Shown here one piece after another: positions 1-12,461 of a stretch of DNA of 64,000 nt. Source of the DNA: Lepidurus packardi (lineage: Eukaryota; Arthropoda; Branchiopoda; Notostraca; Triopsidae). The notes beneath the pieces were generated by a model, which was not told the DNA's origin, did not search any database, and saw nothing but the letters and a program-made list of their open reading frames with translations. The DNA is taken from assembly GCA_023053545.1 (NCBI GenBank), contig JAKZAN010000124.1, forward strand, positions 1-64,000. The letters run 5' to 3'. Within the stretch, counting starts at the first letter, position 1; the number at the start of each line of letters is the position of its first letter. The translations under genes and the position numbers were made by a program.

Positions 1-183
1 CCCAACCCCAACCCCAACCCCAACCCCAACCCCAACCCCAACCCCAACCCCAACCCCAACCCCAACCCCAACCCCAACCCCAACCCCAACCCCAACCCCA
101 ACCCCAACCCCAACCCCAACCCCAACCCCAACCCCAACCCCAACCCCAACCCCAACCCCAACCCCAACCCCAACCCCAACCCC
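1..183. repeat. Left macronuclear telomere, (CCCCAA)n
   Basis: About 30 perfect tandem copies of CCCCAA run from the first base and end abruptly at a unique sequence beginning TAGCTGC. The C-rich strand read 5' to 3' at a left end is the expected orientation for a chromosome terminus. The hexamer is the Tetrahymena-type telomere, different from the C4A4 of hypotrichs and the CCCTAACA of Stentor and Blepharisma, so it supports an oligohymenophorean ciliate. Confidence 0.97.
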
Positions 184-692
184 TAGCTGCTGATCACATA
201 CATACATATAATTGATTGCCTGATAATAGCTGTAATAAGGAAAAATAATAACTTGATCTTTATATATGGACAAGGGTCCATTGATCGCCAGTATTTATAT
301 ATATATATATTGTCTATTGGAGCCTTCGGCTATTTGCGATGCAGGTCGCGGACCAACCAGAGGACTCCGAAAAGTGGGACAAATTCTATTGAATTTAATT
401 CAATATCAATTTTGTTGATTTTAAATAAAATATGCTTTAAAAATGTTGCTAGATTTTTCTATCTCCAACCCCTCTTTTTATTTTTATGCTATATAGTTTT
501 CTTATGAATTTTATATGTGGTTCTCTAATTATCACATGTAAACCTATCAATATGTATATATTACTTAACCTATTCTTTTTAACAATATCACATTACTATT
601 ATTTATAATAGCTACTCTTATTTGTCATCGCTTTTTCCCTAAGAAACCTATTGTTTTTATATTTAATATTTCACGGTCACCCCTAAAACAAG
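184..692. other. Subtelomeric non-coding region
   Basis: About 510 bp of AT-rich sequence lie between the telomere and the first gene. It has a short TA run near 297-310 and no convincing coding frame. Positions 205-297 hold a block that recurs, diverged and in the same orientation, just inside the right telomere at 49,240-49,320. The last part must contain the promoter and leader of the gene at 693. Confidence 0.6.
205..297 (+). repeat. Subtelomeric direct repeat, left copy
   Basis: The block starts around ATTGATTGCCT and passes through GATAATA, GATC, an ATGG-CAAGG core, a TCCA-TGATC segment and CCAG-TATT. The same landmarks occur in the same order at 49,240-49,320. By eye identity is about 70-75% with several small gaps. 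Both copies have the same window orientation, so relative to their own telomeres they are opposite. Confidence 0.5.
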
Positions 693-3536
693 ATGGGAAA
701 CCTTAAAATAGACATCATGCTCACCATTATGCTGCCTCTCATCGCTAGTCTATTGTTCATCATTTTTATGCCGGCCTCGGTCATACTCATCGCCAACCCC
801 CGCGCTGAAGATATCTATCGCATCCTCAAACTAAAGAACTAGCAAATCCTCATGCGGAATATGATGGTCCAAGATGCACATATTTTAGCCATGGGACTAC
901 AAGCCTACTAAAGTATCAGGGTAACTCTCCTCGATCTATATCTGAATCCCTCTGCCTTGCAATCCTACAACTCATCCAATATAACAATAAATCAAGGTCT
1001 GGCATATGCAAATAATTCTTCTCCATCTCTTCATTCGATGTGGTTTGCCCCTAATACCCGTTAATATATGCTATTGACTTAGAGTCAAAAACATACACTT
1101 AATGGTTATATGGGTGTTGAAGTCTACACTGAGGCGATCATTGCTTCTGACCCTGTAGTTGCTTCGATTGTCTGGACTTTCACTAATGATATTCAATTTT
1201 ACTACCCATCCATCCCTAACATATATTCAGATTCTACGAACATCTACTCGTAAGGCCATAACATCACCTTGTCCAACTATGCTGAACTTGGAATGCTTTA
1301 CACAACTTTCACTCCATCAGTTGGTTTCATTAAGATATGTAACCCAATCGTCAATCCGGTGAGCTATAATCAAACTTACGGCACACTATGCATCACTTAC
1401 GATGGTAGCAATCTGTTCACTCCAATCATTATGGCTTCCAGTACAGTTCACTCTAAAGTGATTAGCGATGTGTTCATGTTCAGTACACTAACTCCGAACA
1501 GCTTATTGAACGATACTCCTCCCGTCATTCTAAGGTTTATGCCAATGTCGCATCCAGTGGACGTAATCTTCTATGAGAACACAACAATCCTATAAACAGG
1601 ACACTAGATTTCTCCTTCCTTTCTCCATAACTATTGGATGGGGGACTCGAATTATTCTATTGTGATTAACTATGAAAATGTGTCATCCTTTGTGCAAACT
1701 CATATTATGATATAGACTTACCAGAAAGGTACCTCTTGGATGCTCTTTCACTATATGGCTGATACTTCGATAACAGACAAATCATTCGATGCTAAGTTTA
1801 CTTCCGATAATTTGACCAGAATTCTGCTCATCCCAATCGGACTATTCGTCTTCAGTTGCTTATTTAGTTGGATACTAGTTAATAAGATTGTCAACCAAGT
1901 GATTATCGATGTCAATCTGATTTTAGCTAAAAGCAACTCGTTGATCGAAGGAGATATGCATATTCAAATACCCGAGTATCGCAAAACCCTTTAACTAAAG
2001 AAACTGTATGCAGCCTTTTCAACATTGAATGAAGTCTTCAAATTCACAAATATCGACTATTTTTCTGGCAACAACTCTGAAAAGTCGATTAAATACTACA
2101 GAGCTCTCGGAATTTTCAGCGAGCTTGGCTGTAGGTCACAGATCGGCTGTTTATATGAAAACCTAGCTGGCATCTGTGTACAACAGGGAGTTTTAATAAA
2201 AGCATAAGAGTATTATCATATGTGCCTCAAGTAGACAAGTTAATAAATCCTGGAGCAGCTACCTGACTTTGCTTCGATTAAACATTTGTATGAATAACTC
2301 AATAAGTAAGGAAAAAGAATACCCCGTTAGATGAGACCTTTAGAGATTGTCCTAGTTCGGCGCTACTTTAATCTTATTTCAACATCGTTTCGTATGTCTG
2401 CTGATAAGGCCTTTCTGGACGAAGCACAAGTGCAAGTTTTAATCCATCACATTAACACTCTGCTAGGAATCTTTAAAAGAAAGGCCCTGGATGCTCGACA
2501 TATCCTCCTCAGACTCTATCTCTGTGAAATATACGTTTGTACTCTTCAGTATTCTTCTGCCAAAGCTCACTTAGATAGAGTTGAAGACTTGTATACTTAG
2601 TATGAAAGCAAAACATATAGGGTTGGTTCTAATATGGTCCCACCTGAGATTCTTCATCAATATGTATAATATCTTCTGGCTAGGATATATGAGGCTGAAA
2701 GCCAACATTAGATGGCTCTGGAAGCATATATTCACGCATTGGAAGGAGAATGTTACGATCCCATAATAAGATTCAAAATCCTATCATCCCTTAAAAAACT
2801 GCTTTTGAGTATAGGATGGTTCAAACCTGAAATTCGCAGCAGCATCTACTTTGATGGAGGATTAGGCATGCAGAGTGATACTATGGCAAATTAGCCACGG
2901 GAATATATTATTGTTATGGATTTCTCAAAAAGCATGAGTACTCAGGTGATGTCAAAGGATAATCAGGTATAGTTTCGAAAGAATATACTTGTTGATGAGG
3001 CATTGAGAATTTTCGATCAGTATGTCAGAGACCAAGATCGAATATCTTTGGTTAAATTCTCATCAGGCATGGAAGTCATATTTAATCTCACTGAAAAGAC
3101 AAAGTCTTTTAAGATGCTCAGAACTACGATTGATAATCTCAAGCGATAATAACCCAGAGGCGAGACTGCTCTTTTTTCAACCCTGAAGGCCGTCTTGAGC
3201 AGTATCAAATCTCTCAGGAATCATAAATTCCTTATCATAATGGTTGATGGCTTTGATAACTGCTCAAAACCAGGAACCTAGAAGGAAATTAGATAGCTCC
3301 TACATGACTATAGCGAACCAAGGGATGAAGGCTAGAGTGGAACTGCAGGGATGTTGACGCTGGTAATTATTGGGATTGAGTTGAGTGAGGTTGATTAATA
3401 GAGTTTGGAGAGGACAATCATTCGGGAGTGCAAAAGAGGGTTCATCGTGAATGTTTACGATACCGATGACATAAATAGAGTTCTAAGACACAAAACAACT
3501 TCAGTGTTTACTCCCTTCGAAAATTTCATCTGCTGA
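693..3536 (+). CDS. Two-pass membrane protein with extracellular sensor region and cytoplasmic VWA domain
   Basis: A single intronless frame of 947 residues runs from ATG 693 to TGA 3534 and uses many TAA/TAG codons. Residues about 7-35 are a hydrophobic N-terminal membrane anchor. A large, presumably extracellular, region follows to about residue 375, then a second membrane segment around ILLIPIGLFVFSCLFSWI. After a helical cytoplasmic region, residues about 737-930 form a von Willebrand A domain. Its MIDAS metal site looks intact: DFSKS as DxSxS, a Thr in RGETALF and an Asp in MVDGFD. The layout (sensor, membrane, helical linker, VWA) suggests signalling or adhesion at the membrane; the ligand is unknown. 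It is the gene next to the left telomere and converges on the RING-SPRY gene. Confidence 0.85.
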
Positions 3537-3785
3537 GATAGTTATTTATATGCCTTTTCGTTTAATTTCAGGTCTAATTTCTAACTTTGTCGTTTTGATA
3601 AAACCAATCTATTGGTTTCTTCTTGGCAAAGTAAATCTAACTTTTTTAGTTAATCAAGAATATATCATTTCTATATTTCTGTCTATTTCTGCTGTTATTA
3701 TTCGTAGTTGATCACCTTTATTTTTTATAACGGTACAACATAAAACAATCAACTAATCACAAAATTCACACCGGCAAATTGAGCA

Positions 3786-4960
3786 TCATACTTTGAAGTA
3801 CCTAGGAATTGTTTTATATTCTAAAACTATCCTACACCCCGCATACCCACACAGTGCGATTGCCGGGAATATAGGTCCTTTAGTTAGTGCACGTTTTTAG
3901 AAAGCTACCCCAAAATAACGCCCATCGAGTGCGAAACTCAGCGTACCTTTGTTCATATTCAAGTATACTCCCACTGTTCCTTGGTTTTTGTACTTTTTAC
4001 CGTAAGGTTTGGATAGGCTGTTACTGGCGTCGTGCTATATGTGACCTTCTCCACCATAGGAATATCCAAAAGCATGGTCCGAGAAGACTCTGCGATGAAA
4101 ATCAAATTCATTTGTGGTGGTAACTCCAATCTTTAGCTCCCCATTCGTTTTGGGATTGAGTACTATTTCCCAATAATGTTAATCTGAATAAAAACCCTAT
4201 AGAGAAATAAAAATATAAATAGAAGATAAATCCATTACATTGGAAACTACGACATTCCTGAAGATTCTTGACTATGAATCCAACAGTATTTCATTACTAT
4301 TTGAAATGACTCTCATATTAATGTTCAGATATTTTGAATCCCAGGCACTCGTTATCTTTTCAGTTGATAAGCCTGACCTTTGGATGGGCTATTCATTTAT
4401 GGAATCAGTCATGTTTGCTTGTCTGCACTCCTCAATATTCCATCTAAGCAATTCGTCATAGATACATTTGGGGTCTGAACCAGCTTTCATCAACCTTTTT
4501 AGTAGAGCACACTTAGTTGAACATACTGGAGTTACATGCATTACGCTCGATGCTGCAGGTTTTTTACACATCTCATAATTCCAGCACTGAAGCTTACCAC
4601 AGACAGCTTAGTGGCTGGTTAGGTTATTGAGTTCGCTGATAGTGTGACAAATATCGTAGTTAATACACCGGATTTGCAAACTCCCATATTTTTTCGTCAT
4701 TTACTGGTTGAGGCCATTAGATATTTCTGGAGGACATCTTCTGGGGCATAGTCTACAGAGAAGGAGTAATTTAATAAAAGAGATGAGGTGAAAGTATACC
4801 CTGGTCTCATCGGAATGTTCTGGAGGCAATAGTTACAATAGAGATTGCAGCAACCATTGCAAATAATTGGTTCTTTCGCTACGTTTTCACATATAGCACA
4901 GTCGAATTCTTCGTCGTTGAGGCTGCAGAATCTCTTCTTTGAGTACCCTCGGAGAATCAT
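3786..4960 (-). CDS. RING-type zinc finger and SPRY domain protein, probable E3 ubiquitin ligase
   Basis: Two introns (47 nt starting GTATAC after MRPG, and 42 nt starting GTAATGG) join three exons into 361 codons. The N-terminus carries a RING-like cluster (CAICENVAKEPIICNGCCNL, then CNYC). With the first intron removed it continues into CPRRCPP, and a second Cys/His-rich stretch (CINYDICH, CGKLQCWNYEMC, CSTKC) resembles a TRAF-type or paired zinc finger. The C-terminal 100 residues form a SPRY domain: HYWEIVL, LKIGV, FGYSYGG, VGVYLNM, TLSFALDG and FPAIALCG. This domain order is typical of TRIM/RNF-type ligases, where SPRY selects the substrate. Without the first splice the frame ends early at a TGA, so intron removal is needed. 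Confidence 0.85.
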
Positions 4961-5376
4961 AAGTACTATAAGTAGTGAGTTGTGGAGATAGAAAGCTGAT
5001 AAAAAAGTGAAATATAGATGTTTAAGAAGACTATGAGTAAATTTAAGTAAAGGTATGATGATATTGATCCTGTCTTCAATTGAAATGAAGGGAAGGATTT
5101 GAAAATAAGGAGCGAAGAGACATTTCTTGTTTTTTTATCATCAATTTAGATATAAAAGATGATTTGCGAATCCTAGAATACTAAGTTAAACATCGACTGG
5201 CCTTTATAAGGAGTGCGTCGGTATACCTGCAATCATATATACACATATTAATGGTTACCTTCTTTTATATTGATGCCTCTAGATCAGGAACATTTAACGA
5301 AGTTATTATTTCAAACTAATTCGATCGATATCTATAATAACATATATTTTTTTAGGTTCAAGCATTTTTACATAGT
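4961..5376. other. Intergenic region between divergent genes
   Basis: About 415 bp separate the starts of the RING-SPRY gene (minus) and the MORN gene (plus), so both promoters should lie here. The stretch is AT-rich. A TTTTTTTAG just before 5,357 could be the acceptor of a leader intron of the MORN gene. I see no RNA gene or repeat. Confidence 0.4.
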
Positions 5377-7230
5377 ATGCTTAAGAAGCTTCCTCAAACT
5401 ACTACATAATCAAACTCAAATAAGTCCTACTTGAGTCCTCTTTCTGTGGAATACCTCAAAAAGCGTACATCATTAATATCTCAAACTTGATCACAAACTA
5501 CATCCCTTAATCTCTTAGCCATATCTAGCTGTCTCGACATCAAACAAATCCACAAACGTTCATACCTTGATATTTATAGGAAGCAGAATGTCAACCATAA
5601 TAATGACCCTCTAACTTAACTCATTAACTATCAAGATCTCCTGAAGCCTATCCACTCTACCGTTATCATGTATAAAAACTCGATCTATCAAGGAAGCGTC
5701 ATCAAGGGTCTAGAAACACCCACCCAAAGGATCAGACATGGGGAAGGTATTCTATTAAATAGTCAAGGATTTCTGATTGCTTCCTATTGGAAGAACTCCA
5801 AGATCAATGGTAATGCTGTAATAATTACACCAAGAGGAGCAAAAGTCTATTGTGAGTTCCTGAATAATAGACTCAACGGCTGGATGGTCTATAACTTCAG
5901 AAATATAATAATTATTTGTGAGTACTTTCATTTGGATCAGCCAGGCTCAAAACGTATTACATATAACTTCGAAACTTCAATATGGATCAAATCATATCAA
6001 GATCCTCGCACCAATACTCATGTTATAATTGAAACAGAAAAAGGATAACCAAGTCAATTGCCTCGAATGATTGAGTCTGGAATACTTGCTTCTAAACTTG
6101 AAGCATGCTTCAACAATGGGCTAGACTTTGATTTCGAACATATAGTAAACATCAATCATGCCGAAGGAATCACCTATCTTGGTTTCGCTGATAGCAAAAC
6201 TTACGTTCCCTCTGGCTTAGGGATAATGTATACTTCAACTGAAACCTTTCAAGGTTGGTATCAGGAAGGGGGGCTACATGGGTATGGGCGTGTGTTGTTC
6301 AGTTCAGGCGATATATGCGAAGGCTACTTCCGATAGGGTTATTACAAAGGTTTCGGCTATTAGTATTCAGCGACTTATAACACAGCCTTAATAAGCCCTA
6401 ATCATATAGATGAGTCACAATTAAAGATGAGAAAAGTGTCTGGAAAGCCTGAAGGGAATTTTCTAAATAGAAAAGGTATAATAAAATCAAACTTTAGCTA
6501 CTAAGAATAGTAAATCAGTATGAGCGCAGGCATCTTACGGCTTTAAGAGGATATAAGATAACTGGAAAGAATCTACTGCGAGAATGAGTTTAGTTAGAGT
6601 CTAGTTGAAGACTACAGCCAAAGGAAGACAGAAAGAACCTATAGAGAAAAATTTGATAGCAAAAAAGAGCAAAATGATCAAACAATAAAAGAAAGGACTT
6701 TTTAAAGCGGCTGTGAGGATTCTCGCTTGTTTGATTAACAAGAAAATCGGGTGTAGGTACAGTAACTCACAATAATTATTATTCGCAAAATACATATAAC
6801 ATAGATGAACCCAATGAATCAGTTGAAGAATTAAAATTTAGTATGCAATATTGCCAAAGTCTTTCAGATGAATCAGCCAAAGTAGAAAAAATAATCAGAT
6901 TTTCATAGTAATCTTCGGTTCTCCACCCTCCCTTTAAACCGCGAAGATTCAGAAAAATAAGGAATGTACTCCCCGAGACATTCCCAGCTGAGGGTGAGCA
7001 TGATGGAGTAATCATATCCTCATTCTCAGCACGACCACGATGGTTTAAAACTAAATGCCAGAGTTACTAAAGATAAAGATTGGACGATGGTTTAAATGGA
7101 CTCGACAAATTTAATAAAAGGGGACTTAACAGCTCAGATTAGGAACTAAATGCGGAATGAGGCTCAATAGAAGAGGAGGAACAGAATCTTCAGTAATACT
7201 TAAAACACTCGATTGAAAGGGAAGGTCTGA
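5377..7230 (+). CDS. MORN-like repeat protein
   Basis: From ATG 5377, removal of a 54-nt intron (GTACATC to CTCTTAG, about 5465-5518) gives 599 codons ending at TGA 7228. The middle holds MORN-like strands (YQGSVIKG, RHGEGILLN, FQGWYQEGGLHGYGRVLFSS, GDICEGYFR, YYKGFGY), the glycine/tyrosine repeats seen in phosphoinositide kinases, junctophilins and ciliary or cortical scaffold proteins. The C-terminal third is charged and rich in TAR codons, with no recognisable domain. Whether an upstream exon exists is unclear because TTTTTTTAG lies just before the chosen start. A structural role at cortex or cilium is likely from the family only. Confidence 0.75.
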
Positions 7231-7497
7231 TAGGTCATTATAACTTTTTTCAGAATCAGGTATTGAATTTGTTTGCATAACGATGAGATGATAAAGGTTT
7301 GCAATGGAGTCTTATCGCTATGAAATGCATGGATAGATGAGACATTGCATTAGAGCGAAGTAACTTCCTATTTTACGGTTGCATTTATTACTAACCTTCA
7401 TATTTCTTAACTTTTCACTGCTCGTATACTTACATCATCTCATTTTAAAAAATATTTAATATCAGATATATACACATAATAATTCTGAGCCAAAGAG

Positions 7498-8331
7498 ATG
7501 TAGGAAATCCTTGAAAAGCAAACAATTGATTTACTCTGTAACACCATGGATTCATTCAAGGCCTATCTACAAGGAAAAAATCCTCACTTTCTCGATCCAA
7601 GTCAATCAGATAACGATCATATCGCTCAAGCCAAACAGTGTCTTCTCTAATGTGCCTAACACCTAAAAAGAGCTTTTAGCTTTGGGGTCCAGGCATCACA
7701 CCCTAATTAAGCATATACAAGAATCTTAGACGGTCTTAATAGTGAATCGATAGAATTGAGTTTCTACAGCGATCATCATCAAGATATATTGAAAAGCTTA
7801 ACTTTGCAAGATAAGACACAAAAGGAGATGAGCTACTCAGAGAAACTGGCGAAATAGAAATCGAAAACAGAGTTGAGAGTTGATCACTCGGATTACTAGG
7901 CTTATGAAGTTTAAGCTAAAGAAGAAGCAATGTTAAAAGCAACCTATAAGAGAGTTGGATAGATTTTTATGAAACTCACGATTCCCTAAACTATGACTGG
8001 CCTTAAGAAGACTATTTAGAAATTCAGGAATAGCGATTACTTTAATAGAGCCAATCATCGCGTTCGCATGTTTTAGTACTATCAGACTCTTTTTTAAAAA
8101 ATAACGGAAGCCTTTCGTCTTAGCAAAAGGAGTGACAAATGCGTGGCTTCAAGCAGTAGGGAGTAGATGATTGGCAAGCGAGTTGTCTAGATCTTGGATG
8201 AGGAGAAAGTTGATAGTTTCAAGCGATACATTGAGAAATACGGGACTACGGCTTATAAAACCTTCGAAGAAAGACATCAAATGTTTGATACCTTGGAAGC
8301 ACTCTTTAGTATTATCTAAAACAAAAAATGA
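7498..8331 (+). CDS. Uncharacterised helical protein, 277 aa
   Basis: ATG 7498 is immediately followed by TAG, read as an amino acid; the frame is then open to TGA 8329. The protein is charged and mostly helical with Lys/Glu-rich stretches and conserved-looking segments such as YQTLF and VDSFKRYIEKYGTTAYKTF. No membrane segment or catalytic motif is visible. It ends 98 bp from the convergent end of the long kinase gene. Coding status rests on the long TGA-free frame and ciliate-like codon use, not on homology. Confidence 0.7.
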
Positions 8332-8428
8332 GATCCATTATTATTGATATAGTTTTAATCTGGTAAGTTCTCGTTTATTTGACTTCATTGTAGTTAAGAA
8401 CACCAATTCAAATTATTATCTAATTGAT

Positions 8429-11400
8429 TCATTATTTTTATTGCAGATGAATGGTGCCCAAAATCTGTAGTATCTATTTGAAGTCAGGTCTCTCGCTTGG
8501 GTCTTTGTCCCAACATCTTTTCATCAACAAAACAAGAGCAGTAGGGCATTTTGAAGATATAAATTTACAGTCAGGTCTGCCGTTCTACAAGGTTACGAAT
8601 TTCATTATCGCTGCAGGGTGTTCGATATCTTGATAAGGAAGTCGACGAGTAATGATCTCCCAAAGAACAATCGCGAAGGAATAGATATCAGCCTTCAGAG
8701 AATAGGGTTGATTATCAAATATTTCGGGTGCCATCCAATGCTAAATAAAAACTCGAAATTATGATAATAAGAAGCAACTTACGTAAGTCCCAAGGGCAGC
8801 AGTCATATGCTGTTATCCTGTCTCTCTTGATAATCCGAAATCGACTATTTTGAGCTTGATAAGATCACCTTCTTGACGATATGATTCAGAGAGAAGTATA
8901 CTAAAAAGGATTAAACACAATAAAGAATTCTACTAGATAAAAATACTTAAGGGATTTGAGATCTCTGTGGATGATGGGAGGCTTGTGGAAGTGTAGAAAC
9001 AACATGCCTCTTGCTATTTGCTTTGCCATGATGATTTTATCACTCCAACTGATCGGAGCCTTGTTGCAGTGGAGAAGATCGAACAAAGTTTCTCCATAGC
9101 AAAACTCACTAATCACGAGCATGTGATTTTACTGTTCAGAAACTCCAATCATGGCTGCTAAGTGAGGATGAGGCCTGGTTTTCACACATGTTATTATTTA
9201 TCTTTTTAATTACTTTTACAGGAGAGGGTCAACTAACTTTCTTTTAAACTTTTTGATAGCAACTTCCTGTCCTCTCCAGCATCCTTTAAACACTTGGGAG
9301 GAATTCCCATCACCTACTTGTTGTCCAAATTGTAATTCATCAAGTTCAATGATATACTGACTGGCATTTTTAGACACTTCGTTTATCACGAAATCCTTGA
9401 AATTTACTTGGTTTCCTTGCTTGCTATTTGGAGACACCTAGTTTTATCGTTATTTCTTTACAAGATCTAGTTGTCTTCCATCATCATCCTCTTCAAATTT
9501 AATCAACTGCAAGTCCTACGGGATAGGGAACATACCTGCTTTCGTAGTTTTTTAATTTTTATTGCACTACTACTTTATCAGATCTCCAAAAGATTATTCT
9601 AGCTCGTTCTTCTGTTTAATAGGACCTTACCAAGCATTTCTTTATATGAGAGAGTTTATGTTTACCCTTGAGGACTGCAGGCTTTTAATATCCCGATTTT
9701 TTTCTTCTTCAACTAAGTCAATAAAGTTATTAAAGCCATTGGTATGAAGATTGGATAGCTGTTGTCGATTGACACTTTCTTCAAACTCTTTGTTAAGGTT
9801 TTGGTGTGTGAACTCTATGATATCGTTGTTGAATAAATCGAAAGTATGACTAATGTTTTTGTTGCTTGTGGGGTTCTTGATTTTATTGAAATCACTATAG
9901 GAATCGCTAACAATGGAGTGTAAAATCTGTACTTTCTGGAAGTCGAAAGATTGGAATTACTTATTAAGCTTTTATTTGTCAACAAAGGTTCTCCCTGGCT
10001 ATGCTGCTACTGCTAGCTACAAAGATTTACCTGCAGTCGTAAGCTATTTTGCCTCTACAAAACCCGAAGCTGCTTCTCTCTGGGATGAGAACTCCTTTAG
10101 GGTACAAACTTTATTTTTAAAAGGCTAAAGTTCAATCTGAGTCATATTACTCGTTTTTTTGTCAATATTAAACTTGAGGTACTCGGGGGACTTCACTAAC
10201 TCTCCATATGATTCTGGAATCCCTAGCCCGTAGATGTTCTTATGACTAGACAGATAATCACGGATATTGAAGTCATTTTTTCTCTTCTAAAGCATAGGTA
10301 TAATTCTTATGTACGCTATCACATTTTAGGAGTTTAGTCCTTCTTTCTTGCCACCTATAGTCTTGAACAGTTTTTATAACTACAAGTACGCTGAAATGAA
10401 TCTACCTTAAACATTATTGAGAGTGGCTAAAAAGGCTTATTGATTAATTTCCTAGTGAATATGATTTGAAGCTTATTTGAAAGCAGCTATCAAATGGACC
10501 AACAGACTCAGAAGACAGTACTACTAATCTGCTAAAGAAAGAACGATGCTGTTCTGGATGGAAGGCAGATATGAGATGGAGTTTAATTTTGCGTGAAATC
10601 GTATTAGCTACTCAAAATATTTGAGCAATTCACTAATGAATGATAGATCGAGGAGTTTCTGCTCCACTGAACAACTTAGAAAAGGCATTAGACTGTAATT
10701 ACCCTCGATGAAATGACTATAGCTGCTACAGATCCGTATTTTTTCCAAAAGAATCAGGCTATATACTTGGATAGTCAGGCACGTAAATGGATGTCTTTTC
10801 TTGTCTGATGATCGATCAGTGGGATTCATGGATCTTCTCCATTTCTCATACAGCTTTCCCAGGATCTGAGTGGCGGAACACCCGCCTTGTGTAGATAGGG
10901 CTTAAGTCGGGCCTTTCCTGAGAAAGTTATGCACAAGTAATAGGATCTTCAGAATGACGATACTTTTATTCATATTCTTGCTAGACTCAATCTAAATAAT
11001 TCCATATATTTTTTCTATTTTGTATCTCTTTTCCCACGCTTTTGAGACGATTGATCGAGTGTACTTAAGAGGAGGACTTTCTTCGTTTTATTCGATAAAG
11101 GTCGAAATCCATCCCTCCGTCTGTGTTGTTATCTGGTTGTAGACAAGTTTTATTTTATCTAAGAAATTACTTCTCACAGGTCCTTAGGAAGAACTTGCCT
11201 CTTTGATGTAGGCGAGCTCTTACTGGGCTCTAGATAGTTAACGGTCAACATTAAAAGCTACACTTAGTACATTTTCCAGTTTTTTTAAATTAGAAAGAAT
11301 AGTTTCAATTTCTTCCTTAAGTTCTGAAGCATTAGGCCTGAACTCAGGATTGGGAGTAAAACAACGTTCAATAAGGTTTTGTAGCTCTTTAGAGTATAGG

Positions 11401-12180
11401 TGGTCTTCTGGTATGAAGTATTGATTATTGATGGCGGAAAGCCGCATCTCGAAGGGTTGTTTTTTGAAGCAAAGCATGAACCCTACACACCCTAAAGCAA
11501 AAATATCTACCTTCTCGCTGATCGCAAAACCAGAATAAAGATTCAGCTGCTATGGTGATCGATATAGTGGTGTTGTATTCTTCTCGATATCCTCTTCAAT
11601 AATGGGCCTGTCTTCTTTATTCATATGTGTGATCACTTATTTGGTTGAACTACCGAAATCACAGAGTTTAAACTGCCCACCCTTATGCTGCAAGATGTTT
11701 TAAAGCTTGATATCGCGATGAGTTACTCCTCGTTGGTGTAGAACCTTCAATGCCGAGGCAACGGCGTGTATAATGTTGAGGACGGTGCGTTCGTCAAGGT
11801 CCGCGTTCGTAGATGAAAGGAGATTAAAGGCGTTGCTACTCAAACATATAATGTAAGTGTTTATAGTTTGCATTTGCTAAAGATGAATACCCTTTGGTGC
11901 AGAACTCTAGGAATAGGAAACCTATATTCTAGCCTTTGATAGATTGTTATTTGCTTCCGTATAGTCGGATGATGTTGGGGTGGGTGATTTAGGAGAGTAT
12001 TGTTTTTTCTTTACGGTACGATGCCTCGATTTCCTTGATTGCTAGAACTTGTATTTTGCAGATGATATCAGGGTTATTAGTCGTGTAGATAACTGAGAAC
12101 CCTCCTTCACCTAGTTGTTCTTTGAGTGTATATTAGCTATTTTGGCAGGTTATTTTTAAGCCTCTGAATTTGTGTATCAT
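8429..12180 (-). CDS. NAK-family kinase - ANTH-like domain - TKL kinase fusion protein
   Basis: Removing four introns (55, 45, 46 and 42 nt) leaves exactly 1188 codons from ATG 12180 to TGA 8429. Residues about 15-320 form a NAK-type (AAK1/GAK/Ark1) kinase: LGEGGFSVIY loop, VTHRDIKLKN, CDFGS, then the NAK hallmark TTPLYRSP with the APE Glu written TAG. Next comes a helical domain with SIVILKILLLVHNFLRKG, close to the AP180/CALM ANTH signature, followed by an ENTH/ANTH-like Tyr/Leu-rich helix. After a long linker comes a second kinase of TKL type: VGDGNSSQVFKG, VAIKK, IIHRDLKSLN, VDFGL, GTYHWMAPE. The aC-helix region of the second kinase is unusually short. The NAK-plus-ANTH pairing suggests clathrin-coat/endocytosis control; the TKL partner is unexplained. 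Two separate genes cannot be fully excluded, but no in-frame TGA separates the parts. Confidence 0.75.
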
Positions 12181-12461
12181 GCTATCAATCTGTTTTTTAT
12201 ATTACCAGAGCCCATGATGCTTTATAAACAAAACAAGGAGGGCGTTGCAAAGAAATAGAGCTAAAGTAGTCTATTCAAGAAATTAAACCTGTAAGTCAAG
12301 TCTAACTAGAAAATCTATTTCAAATCAGACGCATCCACCTTGATATATTTTTTATCAAATCTCAAGCCTTCATAACAGAAAAAATTAGGCTTTCCCTTAT
12401 TCAAATTACCAAGAAAATACACTTCATAGCTCAATAGTCCCCTTCTCGAAAAAAAATACGC

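Noticed and set aside
1159-1595. Separate short ORFs inside the first gene
   Set aside because: They are pieces of one frame interrupted only by TAA/TAG, which are sense codons here.
4389-4571. Independent small Cys-rich gene downstream of the RING gene
   Set aside because: A 47-nt intron joins it in frame to the RING exon; it is the second exon of the same gene.
8760-12000. Two independent kinase genes on the minus strand
   Set aside because: No in-frame TGA separates them and spliced length is an exact multiple of three, so a single gene is preferred; kept as the alternative.
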